DNA of 7,033 bases. Source: an uncultured Clostridia bacterium (lineage in GTDB: Bacteria > Bacillota > Clostridia > UBA1381). Made by a program: the position numbers and the translations under genes. How positions within the stretch are numbered: the first letter of the stretch is position 1; every line of letters starts with the position of its first letter. The notes below the pieces were generated by a model, which was not told the origin of the DNA, did not search any database, and was given only the letters and a program-made list of their open reading frames with translations. Where the stretch lies: contig CAJOPD010000047.1 of assembly GCA_905236685.1 (NCBI GenBank), positions 1 to 7,033 on the forward strand, read 5' to 3'. Of the stretch, positions 1 to 6,618 are shown piece after piece.

Positions 1-393
1 ATGGACACAACGCCTTTGGGCGAGCCGAGAGGATTTTTGTCGGAAATAGAGCTTGTAAAAATACCGACAGACGAAGAGGTACGCAAGGGCTTGGTAAATG
101 CCGTTGAAACGGTGGGAATAAATGCGGTTTGCGGTACAGTTGCGTCGGGCGACATCTTTGTTGCGGACAGCGAAAAAAAACAGTTTATACGGGACAGCTT
201 TGACGCTGTTGCCTGCGAAATGGAAGGCGCGGCAATAGGTCAGGTCTGCTTTGTGAATAATGTACCTTTCGGGGTTTTGCGTGCAATAAGCGACGGCGCA
301 AACAGCGGTGCAAAATTGGATTTTCCGACCTTTGCAAAAATGGCTGCGGAAAACTCGGTAAAGGTTATAAAAGAATTTATAAAGACAGTTTAG
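1..393 (+). CDS. mtnN: 5'-methylthioadenosine/S-adenosylhomocysteine nucleosidase, 3' part only (5' end outside window)
   Basis: This is the C-terminal 130 residues of an MTA/SAH nucleosidase (Pfs/MtnN, PNP_UDP_1 fold). The enzyme cleaves adenine from methylthioadenosine and S-adenosylhomocysteine in the cytoplasm, for methionine salvage and activated-methyl recycling. Visible signatures are the ASGD segment (residues 48-51), CEMEGAAIGQVC (72-83) and RAISDGA (94-100). E75 matches the ribose-binding Glu174 of the E. coli enzyme and D98 the catalytic acid Asp197, both at an offset of 99. About 99 N-terminal residues, including the catalytic Glu near residue 12, are therefore missing. Full-length members are about 230 residues. 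The ATG at base 1 is an internal methionine in the conserved MDTTPLG region, not a true start. The stop overlaps the ribosome binding site of the next gene, nudF, 13 nt downstream, which suggests co-transcription. The family call is firm; the truncation is caused by the window edge. Confidence 0.93.
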   Translation: MDTTPLGEPRGFLSEIELVKIPTDEEVRKGLVNAVETVGINAVCGTVASGDIFVADSEKKQFIRDSFDAVACEMEGAAIGQVCFVNNVPFGVLRAISDGANSGAKLDFPTFAKMAAENSVKVIKEFIKTV

Positions 394-406
394 AGGGTAG
401 ATACAA

Positions 407-949
407 ATGGATTTTACAGAAACAACGGTAGACACAAAAGAGATTTACAGCGGAAGAATTATTCATATAAAGGAGGATACGGTCCGTCTCCCGAACGGAG
501 AAACGGCAGGGCGCGAGCTTGTTCTGCATAACGGGGGCGTGGCGGTGATTGCAATAGATACGGACAAAAGTATTTTTATGGTAAGGCAATACCGCAAGCC
601 GTATGATGAAGTAGTTTTGGAAATCCCCGCAGGAAAGCTGGAAGAAGGAGAAAATCCTTACGAAGCGGGGCAGAGAGAGTTAAGAGAGGAAACGGGATAT
701 AAGGCAAACAAGTGCCGCTTTATTGGAAAATGCTATCCGTCGCCGGGATATTTGAACGAAATAATACATATGTATATGGCGGAAGAACTTGAATTTGTCG
801 GACAAAATCTTGATGAGGGCGAGTTTTTGGAGGTAGTAAAAATCCCGTTTTGCGACGCTTTAAAAATGGTTATGGAAAACAAAATTGCCGATGCAAAAAC
901 GCAGATAGCAATTTTAAAAGCAGATAAAATTTTAAGTGAGGAGAAGTGA
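407..949 (+). CDS. nudF: Nudix hydrolase, ADP-ribose pyrophosphatase type
   Basis: This 180-residue cytoplasmic Nudix hydrolase probably splits ADP-ribose into AMP and ribose 5-phosphate. It carries a perfect Nudix box (GX5EX7REUXEEXGU) at residues 76-98: G76, E82, R90-E91 and E94-E95, the last supplying Mg2+ ligands. An SPGY segment at 112-115 lies about 15 residues past the box, at the position of the proline that marks the ADP-ribose subfamily. The N-terminal part (SGRIIHIKEDTVRLPNGE, VAVIAID, VRQYRKP) aligns with Bacillus NudF-like proteins, and the length is normal. The ATG follows a GAGGG at 393-397 that overlaps the mtnN stop. The gene ends 3 nt before rhaA. ADP-ribose preference is inferred from the subfamily; other nucleoside diphosphate sugars are possible substrates. 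Confidence 0.93.
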   Translation: MDFTETTVDTKEIYSGRIIHIKEDTVRLPNGETAGRELVLHNGGVAVIAIDTDKSIFMVRQYRKPYDEVVLEIPAGKLEEGENPYEAGQRELREETGYKANKCRFIGKCYPSPGYLNEIIHMYMAEELEFVGQNLDEGEFLEVVKIPFCDALKMVMENKIADAKTQIAILKADKILSEEK

Positions 950-952
950 AAA

Positions 953-2215
953 ATGTACGATGTAAACAAGGGCTATGAACTGGCAAAGGAGTACTACAAA
1001 AAGTACGGTATTGATGTGGACAAGGCTATTGAAATATGCGACAGCGTACCGATTTCAATGCACTGTTGGCAGGGCGATGATGTTGCGGGCTTTGAAAAGT
1101 CAAGCGGCGATTTGTCGGGCGGAATTCAGACAACCGGTAATTATATCGGTGCGGCAAGAAATCCCGAGGAATTAAGAGCCGACATCGAGAAGGCTATGGA
1201 ATATATTCCCGGCGAGCTCAAAGTTAATATCCACGCAAATTATCAGGAAGCGGACAGCTTTGTCGACAGGAATGAAATCGAGCCGAAACATTTTGAAAAC
1301 TGGGCGAACTGGGCAAAGGCAAAGGGGATAGGTCTTGACTTCAATCCTACATATTTCTCGCACCCCAAGAGCGAAAAAGGCACTCTTTCAAATGCAGACG
1401 AGGATATAAGAAAATTCTGGATAGAGCACGGTATAAGATGCCGTAAAATCGGCGGATATTTCCATAAAGTAACGGGAAAAACCTGTGTAATCAACCACTG
1501 GACGCCTGACGGCGACAAGGAATTCCCCGTAGATACACTGTCCCCGAGATTAAGGTTAAAGGACAGCTATGACAAAATTTTCAAGGCGACAAGACTTGTT
1601 AAAGGCGTTGTTGACGGAATTGAATCAAAGGTGTTCGGAATAGGTCTTGAAAGCTATACAGTAGGCTCGCACGAGTTCTGTATGGGCTATGTTATGAAGG
1701 CGAATAAAGACCATATTATTATGACGCTTGATACGGGGCATTATCACCCGACCGAGATGGTTTCGGCAAAGCTTTCATCAATATTCGCTTTCTCAAATTC
1801 CGTGCTTTTGCACCTTTCCCGTCCTGTAAGATGGGACAGCGACCATGTTGTTGCGTTTGATGATGAGTTAAAGGCAATAATGGAGGAGCTGGTAAGACTT
1901 GATAAGTTAAAGGATACATATGTTGCAACAGACTTTTTTGACGCATCAATCAACAGGATTTCGGCGTGGGTGACAGGACTGAGAAATGTGAGAAAAGCTA
2001 TGCTTTATGCGCTTTTGCAGCCGAATGCTGAAATGAAAAAGCTTGAAGCGAGCGGAGATGTATCGGCAAGGCTTGCTTATACGCAGGAGTTTAAGGCGGC
2101 GCCGTTTGCGCTTGTTTGGGACTATTACTGCGCTAAAAACGGCAAGGGCGTAGGACTTGAATGGGTTGACGACATAAGAAAATACGAAAAAGATGTACTT
2201 TCAAAAAGACAGTAA
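953..2215 (+). CDS. rhaA: L-rhamnose isomerase
   Basis: This 420-residue protein is a full-length L-rhamnose isomerase (EC 5.3.1.14; E. coli RhaA is about 419). It converts L-rhamnose to L-rhamnulose in the cytoplasm using a TIM barrel and two divalent metals. Family stretches include SVPISMHCWQGDDVAGFE near residue 31, GYFHKVTGKTCVINHW near 168 and LHLSRPVRWDSDHVV near 286. By my alignment from memory with the E. coli enzyme, the structural-metal ligands correspond to E224, D260, H287 and D327. The catalytic-metal ligands correspond to H263, D295 and D297. All are present, so the enzyme should be active. The ribosome binding site (GAGGAG, 938-943) lies inside the end of nudF, and the start is only 3 nt past the nudF stop. 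No kinase, aldolase, regulator or rhamnose transporter gene is in the window, so the substrate in vivo may be rhamnose or another aldose such as L-lyxose or L-mannose. Confidence 0.97.
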   Translation: MYDVNKGYELAKEYYKKYGIDVDKAIEICDSVPISMHCWQGDDVAGFEKSSGDLSGGIQTTGNYIGAARNPEELRADIEKAMEYIPGELKVNIHANYQEADSFVDRNEIEPKHFENWANWAKAKGIGLDFNPTYFSHPKSEKGTLSNADEDIRKFWIEHGIRCRKIGGYFHKVTGKTCVINHWTPDGDKEFPVDTLSPRLRLKDSYDKIFKATRLVKGVVDGIESKVFGIGLESYTVGSHEFCMGYVMKANKDHIIMTLDTGHYHPTEMVSAKLSSIFAFSNSVLLHLSRPVRWDSDHVVAFDDELKAIMEELVRLDKLKDTYVATDFFDASINRISAWVTGLRNVRKAMLYALLQPNAEMKKLEASGDVSARLAYTQEFKAAPFALVWDYYCAKNGKGVGLEWVDDIRKYEKDVLSKRQ

Positions 2216-2246
2216 AAAACTTTAAGATAGACGGAGGAAGAGTTTT

Positions 2247-2702
2247 ATGAAATGTCCGTATTGCAGTTTTATGGAAAGCAAGGTTATTGACTCCCGTCCC
2301 GCAGAGGACGGAGCGTCAATAAGAAGAAGGCGTGAATGTTTGAAATGCCAGAAAAGGTTTACCACCTATGAAAAGCTGGAAACAATATCCTTGGTAGTGG
2401 TAAAGCAGGATAATTCGCGTCAGCCTTACGACCGTGAAAAGATAGTAAGAGGACTGATAAGAGCGTGCGAAAAGCGCCCGATTACCTATGCGCAGATGGA
2501 GGAGGTCGCAGACCAGATTGAAAGCGAGCTTTACCAGATGATGTCAAAGGAAGTGACCTCTACCGAAATAGGCGAAAAGGTTATGAGCCATCTAAAAGAG
2601 CTTGATGAGGTCGCGTATGTGCGTTTTGCTTCCGTTCATAAGCATTTTTCAAATATACAGTCCTTCAAGTCGGCGTTGGAGGAGCTTTTAGATGAAAAAT
2701 AA
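2247..2702 (+). CDS. nrdR: Transcriptional repressor NrdR
   Basis: This 151-residue protein is a standard-length NrdR, the ATP/dATP-sensing repressor of ribonucleotide reductase genes. A zinc ribbon at the N-terminus uses C3-x2-C6 and C31-x2-C34. It is followed by the basic DNA-binding stretch SIRRRRE (24-30) and RFTTYEK (37-43). An ATP-cone domain covers roughly residues 49-139, with VVKQDNSRQPYDREKI at its start and the closing VRFASVHKHF typical of the family. The start is secure because the canonical MKCPYC begins there, 9 nt after GGAGG (2233-2237). No nrd structural gene and no convincing NrdR box pair is in the window, so its targets must lie elsewhere. The 31-nt gap after rhaA holds no promoter I can see. 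The gene overlaps mnmE by 11 nt. Confidence 0.98.
   Translation: MKCPYCSFMESKVIDSRPAEDGASIRRRRECLKCQKRFTTYEKLETISLVVVKQDNSRQPYDREKIVRGLIRACEKRPITYAQMEEVADQIESELYQMMSKEVTSTEIGEKVMSHLKELDEVAYVRFASVHKHFSNIQSFKSALEELLDEK
2678..2684 (+). promoter_or_regulatory. Ribosome binding site of mnmE inside nrdR
   Basis: GGAGGAG lies within the last codons of nrdR, 7 nt ahead of the ATG at 2692. Its position fixes the mnmE start even though it makes the two genes overlap by 11 nt, and it fits translational coupling. Confidence 0.85.
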
Positions 2703-4041
2703 CAGCCGCACGATTGCGGCGATTTCAACACCGCAGGGTCTCGGCGGAATTTCTGTTATCAGAATAAGCGGAGATGATGCGGTGGAAATCTGTGACAGCA
2801 TTTACAGAGGTAAAACCGGACTTTCCTCCGTAAAATCGCATACGGTAAACTACGGTCATATCGTGGACAAAAACGGCGATGCGGTCGATGAAGTCTTGGT
2901 GTCGGTTATGCTTGCACCAAGGACATATACGCGGGAAGATGTTGTTGAAATCAGCACTCACGGCGGTTTTACCGCGGCAAAAAAGGTTTTGGACCTTTTG
3001 ATTTTGGCGGGAGCCTTTCCCGCTGAGGCGGGCGAATTTACAAAACGCGCGTTTTTAAACGGCAGAATTGATTTGTCGCAGGCAGAGGGCGTTATTGATA
3101 TAATCAATTCCAAAACGGAAATTGAGCGTAAAAACGCACTGTTTCAGTCGGAGGGCGGACTTTTTAAAAAAATATCCGAAATCCGAGGAAAACTTGTTCA
3201 TCTGGCTGCTGAAATGCAGGTTGCAATAGACTATCCCGATGAGGATTTGGAAGATATTACGGTGACCGATATAATAGATACGCTGAAAAGTACGGAAAAA
3301 TCGGTTTCGGAAATGCTTGCAACAAGGGATAGCGGAAGAATTATCAAAAATGGCATAAAAACGGCGATAGTCGGCAAGACAAATGTCGGAAAATCATCTC
3401 TTTTGAACCGTCTTGCAAATGAGGAACGCGCCATTGTTACCGATATTTCGGGTACTACGCGTGACGTAATAGAGGAATTTGTAAATCTTGACGGCGTGCC
3501 GCTCAGGCTTTTGGATACGGCAGGCATACGGGATACCGAGGACGCAGTTGAAAAAATCGGCATTGAAAGGGCAAAACGGGCGATAGAGGAAGCGGAGCTT
3601 GTAATATTGGTGCTTGATTTGAGCCGAAAACAAGATGCCGAGGACAAAAAACTTTTGGAACTCGTAAAGGATAAAAAGCATATAACAGTTGCCAATAAAT
3701 GCGATATAAAATCGGAAAATATAGAAGCCGATGCGGAAATTTCGTCAAAAACGGGCGCGGGAATTGCCGAGCTTGCAAGAATAATTAAAAAAATGTATAA
3801 TTTTGCAGAAATTGAGGCAGGCAATACCGCAATAATAACGAACGCAAGGCACTTGGCGGCACTTAGCAGAACAAAGGAGGCGCTCGCCCGCGCAATCGGG
3901 CAGTTAAACGGCGGAATGCCGCAGGATATTGCCGCGCTCGATATAAATGAGGCGATTGATTTTTTGGGCGAAATAACAGGCGAAACGGTGTCCGAGGATA
4001 TTGTGACCGAAATTTTCCATAGTTTTTGTGTAGGAAAATGA
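2692..4041 (+). CDS. mnmE: tRNA uridine-5-carboxymethylaminomethyl(34) synthesis GTPase MnmE
   Basis: MnmE (TrmE) acts with MnmG to place the (carboxymethyl)aminomethyl group on wobble uridine 34 of certain tRNAs. At 449 residues it is full length. The N-terminal tetrahydrofolate-binding domain (about 1-118) opens with TIAAISTPQGLGGISVIRISG. A helical domain flanks an inserted G domain (about 220-375). The G domain holds the P-loop GKTNVGKS (228-235), the G2 region TDISGTTRD (250-258), DTAG (275-278), NKCD (335-338) and SSKTGAG (351-357). The protein ends in FCVGK (445-449), the C-terminal C-x-G-K motif whose cysteine (C446) is needed for modification. The start overlaps nrdR by 11 nt. In many Firmicutes mnmG follows mnmE; here an amino acid transporter with its own promoter follows, so mnmG is not adjacent downstream. 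No terminator is evident after the stop. Confidence 0.98.
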   Translation: MKNNSRTIAAISTPQGLGGISVIRISGDDAVEICDSIYRGKTGLSSVKSHTVNYGHIVDKNGDAVDEVLVSVMLAPRTYTREDVVEISTHGGFTAAKKVLDLLILAGAFPAEAGEFTKRAFLNGRIDLSQAEGVIDIINSKTEIERKNALFQSEGGLFKKISEIRGKLVHLAAEMQVAIDYPDEDLEDITVTDIIDTLKSTEKSVSEMLATRDSGRIIKNGIKTAIVGKTNVGKSSLLNRLANEERAIVTDISGTTRDVIEEFVNLDGVPLRLLDTAGIRDTEDAVEKIGIERAKRAIEEAELVILVLDLSRKQDAEDKKLLELVKDKKHITVANKCDIKSENIEADAEISSKTGAGIAELARIIKKMYNFAEIEAGNTAIITNARHLAALSRTKEALARAIGQLNGGMPQDIAALDINEAIDFLGEITGETVSEDIVTEIFHSFCVGK

Positions 4042-4071
4042 TAAAAAGCAGAAATATTTGTAAAAAAGTAC

Positions 4072-4100
4072 TTGCATAATTATAAATGATTTGTTATAAT
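4072..4100 (+). promoter_or_regulatory. Promoter of the amino acid ABC transporter operon
   Basis: The -35-like TTGCAT (4072-4077) is separated by 17 nt from a consensus -10 TATAAT (4095-4100). A TG dinucleotide at 4092-4093 makes it an extended -10 (TGtTATAAT). The -35 matches consensus only in its TTG, so the extended -10 probably compensates. Transcription would start near 4107, giving a leader of about 34 nt, which is too short for a riboswitch or T-box. Confidence 0.82.
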
Positions 4101-4140
4101 GTGCGGGAAATATTTTAATTTTTTTTAGGAGGAAGTTAAA

Positions 4141-4911
4141 ATGAAAAAGAATTTATTAAAGGTATTGTCAATGGCAGCAGCTGCGGTTTTGGCTGTTTCG
4201 GCGCTTTCCGCTTGCGGAAAGAAGGCGGAGGAAGAGGTAAATCCCGATTTGCCAACATTGACAATGGCAACAAATGCGGAATTCAAGCCTTTCGAGTATC
4301 TTGAAGGCAAGGAAATTGTAGGCGCGGATATTGATATGGCAAAAGCCATAGCTGAGTATCTTGGCTACAACCTTGAAATCACAAACATCGACTTTGACGC
4401 AGCTTTGACAGGTGCGGCAACAGGTAAGTACGATATTGCCGTTGCAGGTATCACAGCGACAGATGAGAGAAGAAAGAGTATGAATTTCTCTGACAACTAC
4501 TTTAAGGCTTCTCAGTCAATAATCGTAACTGCTGACAGTGAAATCAAGGGTAAAGATGACTTGGAAGGAAAGAAAATCGCGTGTCAGGAAGGAACAACAG
4601 GCGAGCAGTATCTGCTTGACGAGGGTTATGAAATTCAGTCCTTTAAGACAGCTTCTGAGGCAGTTGCTTCATTAAGGGCAGGAAAGGCTGACGCCGTTAT
4701 CGTAGATAATGCTGTTGCAAAGGCACTTTCTGCTGAACAGGAGGGCGCAACGGTTGTTCTTGACGAAGCGCTTACGGAAGAAGCTTATGCTATCGCATTA
4801 AAGCTTGGAAACGATGAGCTTACAGAGAAAATAAACGAGGCCTTAAAAGCTATTGAGGCAGACGGAACTTTGGCAAAGATTTTTGAAAAGTATGACCTTG
4901 TTGTTGACTGA
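4141..4911 (+). CDS. Amino acid ABC transporter substrate-binding lipoprotein
   Basis: This 256-residue family 3 solute-binding protein (SBP_bac_3, GlnH/ArtJ-like) captures a polar amino acid outside the membrane for the permease and ATPase encoded next. A signal peptide with a Lys-rich start and Ala/Val core ends in the lipobox LSAC (22-25), so C25 should be lipidated and anchor the protein to the membrane. Family features are TNAEFKPFEY (45-54), GADIDMAKAIAEYLG (62-76), ITATDERRKSMNFSDNYF (105-122) and AVIVDNAVA (186-194). By analogy with GlnH, R111 binds the ligand carboxylate and D190 its amino group, so the ligand is an alpha-amino acid. Which one cannot be read from the sequence. A strong AGGAGG (4127-4132) lies 8 nt before the ATG. 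The gene is first in its operon, behind its own promoter, and is followed by a hairpin that probably favours its expression over the downstream genes. Confidence 0.95.
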   Translation: MKKNLLKVLSMAAAAVLAVSALSACGKKAEEEVNPDLPTLTMATNAEFKPFEYLEGKEIVGADIDMAKAIAEYLGYNLEITNIDFDAALTGAATGKYDIAVAGITATDERRKSMNFSDNYFKASQSIIVTADSEIKGKDDLEGKKIACQEGTTGEQYLLDEGYEIQSFKTASEAVASLRAGKADAVIVDNAVAKALSAEQEGATVVLDEALTEEAYAIALKLGNDELTEKINEALKAIEADGTLAKIFEKYDLVVD

Positions 4912-4927
4912 TTAAACGCTACATAAC

Positions 4928-4960
4928 AAGGCGGTACGGCGTGTGCCGTATCGCCTTTTG
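4928..4960 (+). terminator. Intercistronic hairpin, probably a leaky terminator or mRNA-stabilising element
   Basis: The arms AAGGCGGTACGGC (4928-4940) and GCCGTATCGCCTT (4945-4957) form a 13-bp stem with one G-U wobble and a GTGT loop. The T-run after it is short and broken (TTTTG, then AATTTTG), so full termination is unlikely. It lies between the binding-protein and permease genes, where such hairpins commonly allow excess binding-protein mRNA through partial termination or 3'-end protection. The hairpin is seen directly; its function is inferred. Confidence 0.75.
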
Positions 4961-4980
4961 AATTTTGAAAGGAATTTAAT

Positions 4981-5676
4981 ATGGAATGGCTTAACAAGTG
5001 GTTTGCAAGGCTTAACCAAACCTTTATCGTGTCGGACCGGTACAAGACCATAGTAAACGGTTTGGAAAAAACTATCATTATTACCTTCGGAGCGCTGGCA
5101 ATAGGTGTTATAATAGGAACTATTGTCGCGATGATAAAGGTATTTGCAGACGGGAACAAAAAATTAAAACCCCTCGATGTTCTGTGTAATATATATCTTA
5201 CTGTAATAAGGGGAACGCCTGTTGTAGTACAGCTTTTAATTTCGTTTTTCATTATATTTGTATCAGCAAAGGACGGAACTTGGGTTGCGACGCTTACCTT
5301 TGGTATAAATTCGGGCGCATATGTAGCGGAAACAATACGGTCGGGGATAATGGCGATTGATGCAGGTCAAATGGAGGCAGGCCGTTCGCTTGGCTTTTCG
5401 CGATTGCAAACAATGAAGGAGATAATTCTTCCGCAGGCTTTTAAAAATGTACTGCCGGCAATCGGCAACGAAATGATAGCGCTTTTAAAAGAAACCTCAG
5501 TTGCCGGCTATGTTGCAGTAACAGACCTTACAAAAGCGGCAAATCAAATAAAAAATACGACATATGACCAGATAAATCCTATTTTGCTTACAGCTTTAAT
5601 CTATCTTGCAATAGTAATGCTAATGACAAAATTACTTGGCATAATGGAGAGGAGGCTGAGAAAGAGTGAACGGTGA
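4981..5676 (+). CDS. Amino acid ABC transporter permease
   Basis: This 231-residue integral membrane subunit (HisM/GlnP family, His/Glu/Gln/Arg/opine 3-TM subfamily) probably works as a homodimer forming the translocation path. Hydrophobic segments lie near residues 31-53, 80-95, 101-118, 159-180 and 199-219. The family hallmark RGTPVVVQL occupies 77-85. The EAA loop that docks on the ATPase runs from E132 to P151 (E132-A133-G134, with G138 six residues after E132). Length and topology are normal, and only one permease gene is present. An AAAGGAA motif (4968-4974) precedes the ATG. The gene follows the intercistronic hairpin after the binding-protein gene, and its last 11 nt overlap the ATPase gene. 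Confidence 0.95.
   Translation: MEWLNKWFARLNQTFIVSDRYKTIVNGLEKTIIITFGALAIGVIIGTIVAMIKVFADGNKKLKPLDVLCNIYLTVIRGTPVVVQLLISFFIIFVSAKDGTWVATLTFGINSGAYVAETIRSGIMAIDAGQMEAGRSLGFSRLQTMKEIILPQAFKNVLPAIGNEMIALLKETSVAGYVAVTDLTKAANQIKNTTYDQINPILLTALIYLAIVMLMTKLLGIMERRLRKSER
5651..5655 (+). promoter_or_regulatory. Ribosome binding site selecting the GTG start of the ATPase gene
   Basis: GGAGG, within GAGAGGAGG inside the 3' end of the permease gene, lies 10 nt before the GTG at 5666. No in-frame ATG lies at a better distance: the ATG at 5644 is in another frame. The GTG start, 11 nt inside the permease gene, is therefore preferred. Confidence 0.8.
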
Positions 5677-6409
5677 TTATCTGATAGAGGTAAAAGACCT
5701 GAAAAAGCATTATAACGGCGGACAAATAAAGGCTTTAAACGGTATTACTACCAATATAAAAAAGGGTGAAGTTGTTGTCGTAATCGGCCCGTCAGGCTCG
5801 GGAAAATCAACATTTTTGCGCTCATTAAACCTTTTGGAAGTGCCGACCGCCGGCACAATAACCTTTGAGGGAAAAGAGATAACCAACCCAAAAACTAATA
5901 TCAACCTGCATAGACAGAAGATGGGAATGGTGTTTCAGCACTTCAATCTTTTTCCGCATATGACGGTTTTGAGAAATATGACTTTGGCTCCGATGAAACT
6001 GCTTAAAAAGACGCAGGAAGAGGCGGAAAAGGAGGCTATTGAGCTTTTGAACGCTGTCGGGCTTGCGGATAGAAAGGACGCATATCCTTCACAGCTTTCA
6101 GGCGGACAAAAGCAAAGGATTGCAATAGTCCGTGCGCTTTGTATGAACCCTGATGTTATGCTTTTTGATGAGCCGACATCGGCGCTTGATCCAGAGATGG
6201 TGGGCGAGGTTTTAGATGTTATGAAAAGGCTTGCCAAAGAGGGTATGACAATGGTTGTGGTAACGCACGAGATGGGTTTTGCCAAGGAGGTTGCGAACAG
6301 AATTTTGTTTGTCGATGAAGGCGTAATTATGGAGGAGGGCACTCCAAAGGAGATATTTGAAAACCCGCAAAATGAAAGAACAAAGGCATTTTTGAGTAAG
6401 GTGCTGTAA
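5666..6409 (+). CDS. glnQ: Amino acid ABC transporter ATP-binding protein
   Basis: This 247-residue nucleotide-binding subunit (GlnQ/HisP-type) powers the importer from the cytoplasmic face. In order it shows Walker A GPSGSGKST (41-49), Q-loop Q91 in MVFQHFNLFPHMTVL, signature LSGGQ (144-148), Walker B VMLFDEP (164-170) with catalytic E169, D-loop SALD (172-175) and H-loop H201. All catalytic parts are intact. The FQHFNLFPHMT and ALDPEMVGEVL segments are typical of the polar amino acid subfamily. Translation starts at GTG, overlapping the permease gene by 11 nt, which implies coupling. The symbol is used loosely: the true substrate may be glutamine or another polar amino acid or cystine, and the ATPase does not reveal it. 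No convincing terminator follows the stop. Confidence 0.96.
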   Translation: MNGDYLIEVKDLKKHYNGGQIKALNGITTNIKKGEVVVVIGPSGSGKSTFLRSLNLLEVPTAGTITFEGKEITNPKTNINLHRQKMGMVFQHFNLFPHMTVLRNMTLAPMKLLKKTQEEAEKEAIELLNAVGLADRKDAYPSQLSGGQKQRIAIVRALCMNPDVMLFDEPTSALDPEMVGEVLDVMKRLAKEGMTMVVVTHEMGFAKEVANRILFVDEGVIMEEGTPKEIFENPQNERTKAFLSKVL

Positions 6410-6487
6410 AACAGAGGCATTTTAAGGCAAAATAATGGCGATTTTGCAAAAAAAAGTATAAAAATAATAAAAATTGTCAAAAAAGAC
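6410..6487 (+). other. AT-rich intergenic stretch after the transporter operon, no clear terminator
   Basis: The segment between the ATPase stop and the next promoter is A-rich. It contains one 7-bp inverted repeat, GCAAAAT (6427-6433) with ATTTTGC (6441-6447), but a run of A rather than T follows it, so it is not a rho-independent terminator for the + strand. I see no ORF or RNA gene here. Readthrough into the acidic lipoprotein gene is possible. Confidence 0.6.
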
Positions 6488-6516
6488 TTGTAATTTTTGG
6501 AATTTGGTGGTATTAT
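6488..6516 (+). promoter_or_regulatory. Promoter of the acidic lipoprotein gene
   Basis: TTGTAA (6488-6493) lies 17 nt from TATTAT (6511-6516). A TG at 6508-6509 gives an extended -10 (TGgTATTAT). Initiation would fall near 6523, right at the base of the first leader hairpin. The spacing and the TG motif match the other two promoters in the window. Confidence 0.75.
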
Positions 6517-6522
6517 CTTAAA

Positions 6523-6618
6523 CAGATGTTGTGGCAGCACAGCATTAAACAATATTTCGCATCATATAATTTGATGTAGGAAACGAAAGTTTCATAATTA
6601 AGTAGGAGGTAATGTATC
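6523..6618 (+). promoter_or_regulatory. Structured 5' leader with three consecutive hairpins
   Basis: The predicted untranslated leader of about 95 nt holds three adjacent stem-loops. Hairpin 1 pairs 6525-6533 with 6538-6546 (9 bp including two G-U, loop GCAG). Hairpin 2 pairs 6559-6564 with 6572-6577 (6 bp, one G-U, 7-nt loop). Hairpin 3 pairs GAAAC (6580-6584) with GTTTC (6589-6593) around a GNRA-type GAAA loop. An open AGGAGGT (6604-6610) sits 8 nt before the ATG. Hairpin 1 lies at the 5' end, a place where stems protect mRNA from decay. I recognise no known riboswitch class. Whether this is a regulator or only a stabilising leader is unknown. Confidence 0.5.

Noticed and set aside
1..3. 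ATG at base 1 as the real start of the first gene
   Set aside because: About 99 family residues, including a catalytic Glu, are missing upstream, and the residues at the edge fall in the middle of the conserved fold. The gene is cut by the window.
3231..3824. 197-codon open frame on the - strand
   Set aside because: It lies wholly antisense to the G domain of mnmE, is Ser/Ile/Phe-rich low-quality protein and has no convincing ribosome binding site. It is a shadow of the real gene.
4101..4126. CodY-like AT-rich operator before the transporter genes
   Set aside because: The stretch is simply A/T-rich and does not match the AATTTTCNGAAAATT palindrome. No operator can be supported.
4785..5252. 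155-codon open frame on the - strand
   Set aside because: It spans the end of the binding-protein gene, the hairpin and the start of the permease gene in antisense. It shows no family resemblance.
6427..6447. Inverted repeat as terminator of the ABC operon
   Set aside because: The stem is only 7 bp and AT-rich, and it is followed by an A-run on the + strand. On the - strand the T-run precedes rather than follows it.
5935..6552. 205-codon open frame on the - strand
   Set aside because: It is mostly antisense to the ABC ATPase gene, Ser-rich without a domain, and runs across the lipoprotein promoter. It is a chance frame.
6578..6594. cre-like catabolite control site around GGAAACG
   Set aside because: The left half resembles a CcpA site, but the inverted repeat is centred two bases off and the right half does not fit. 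It is better explained as a small GAAA-loop hairpin.
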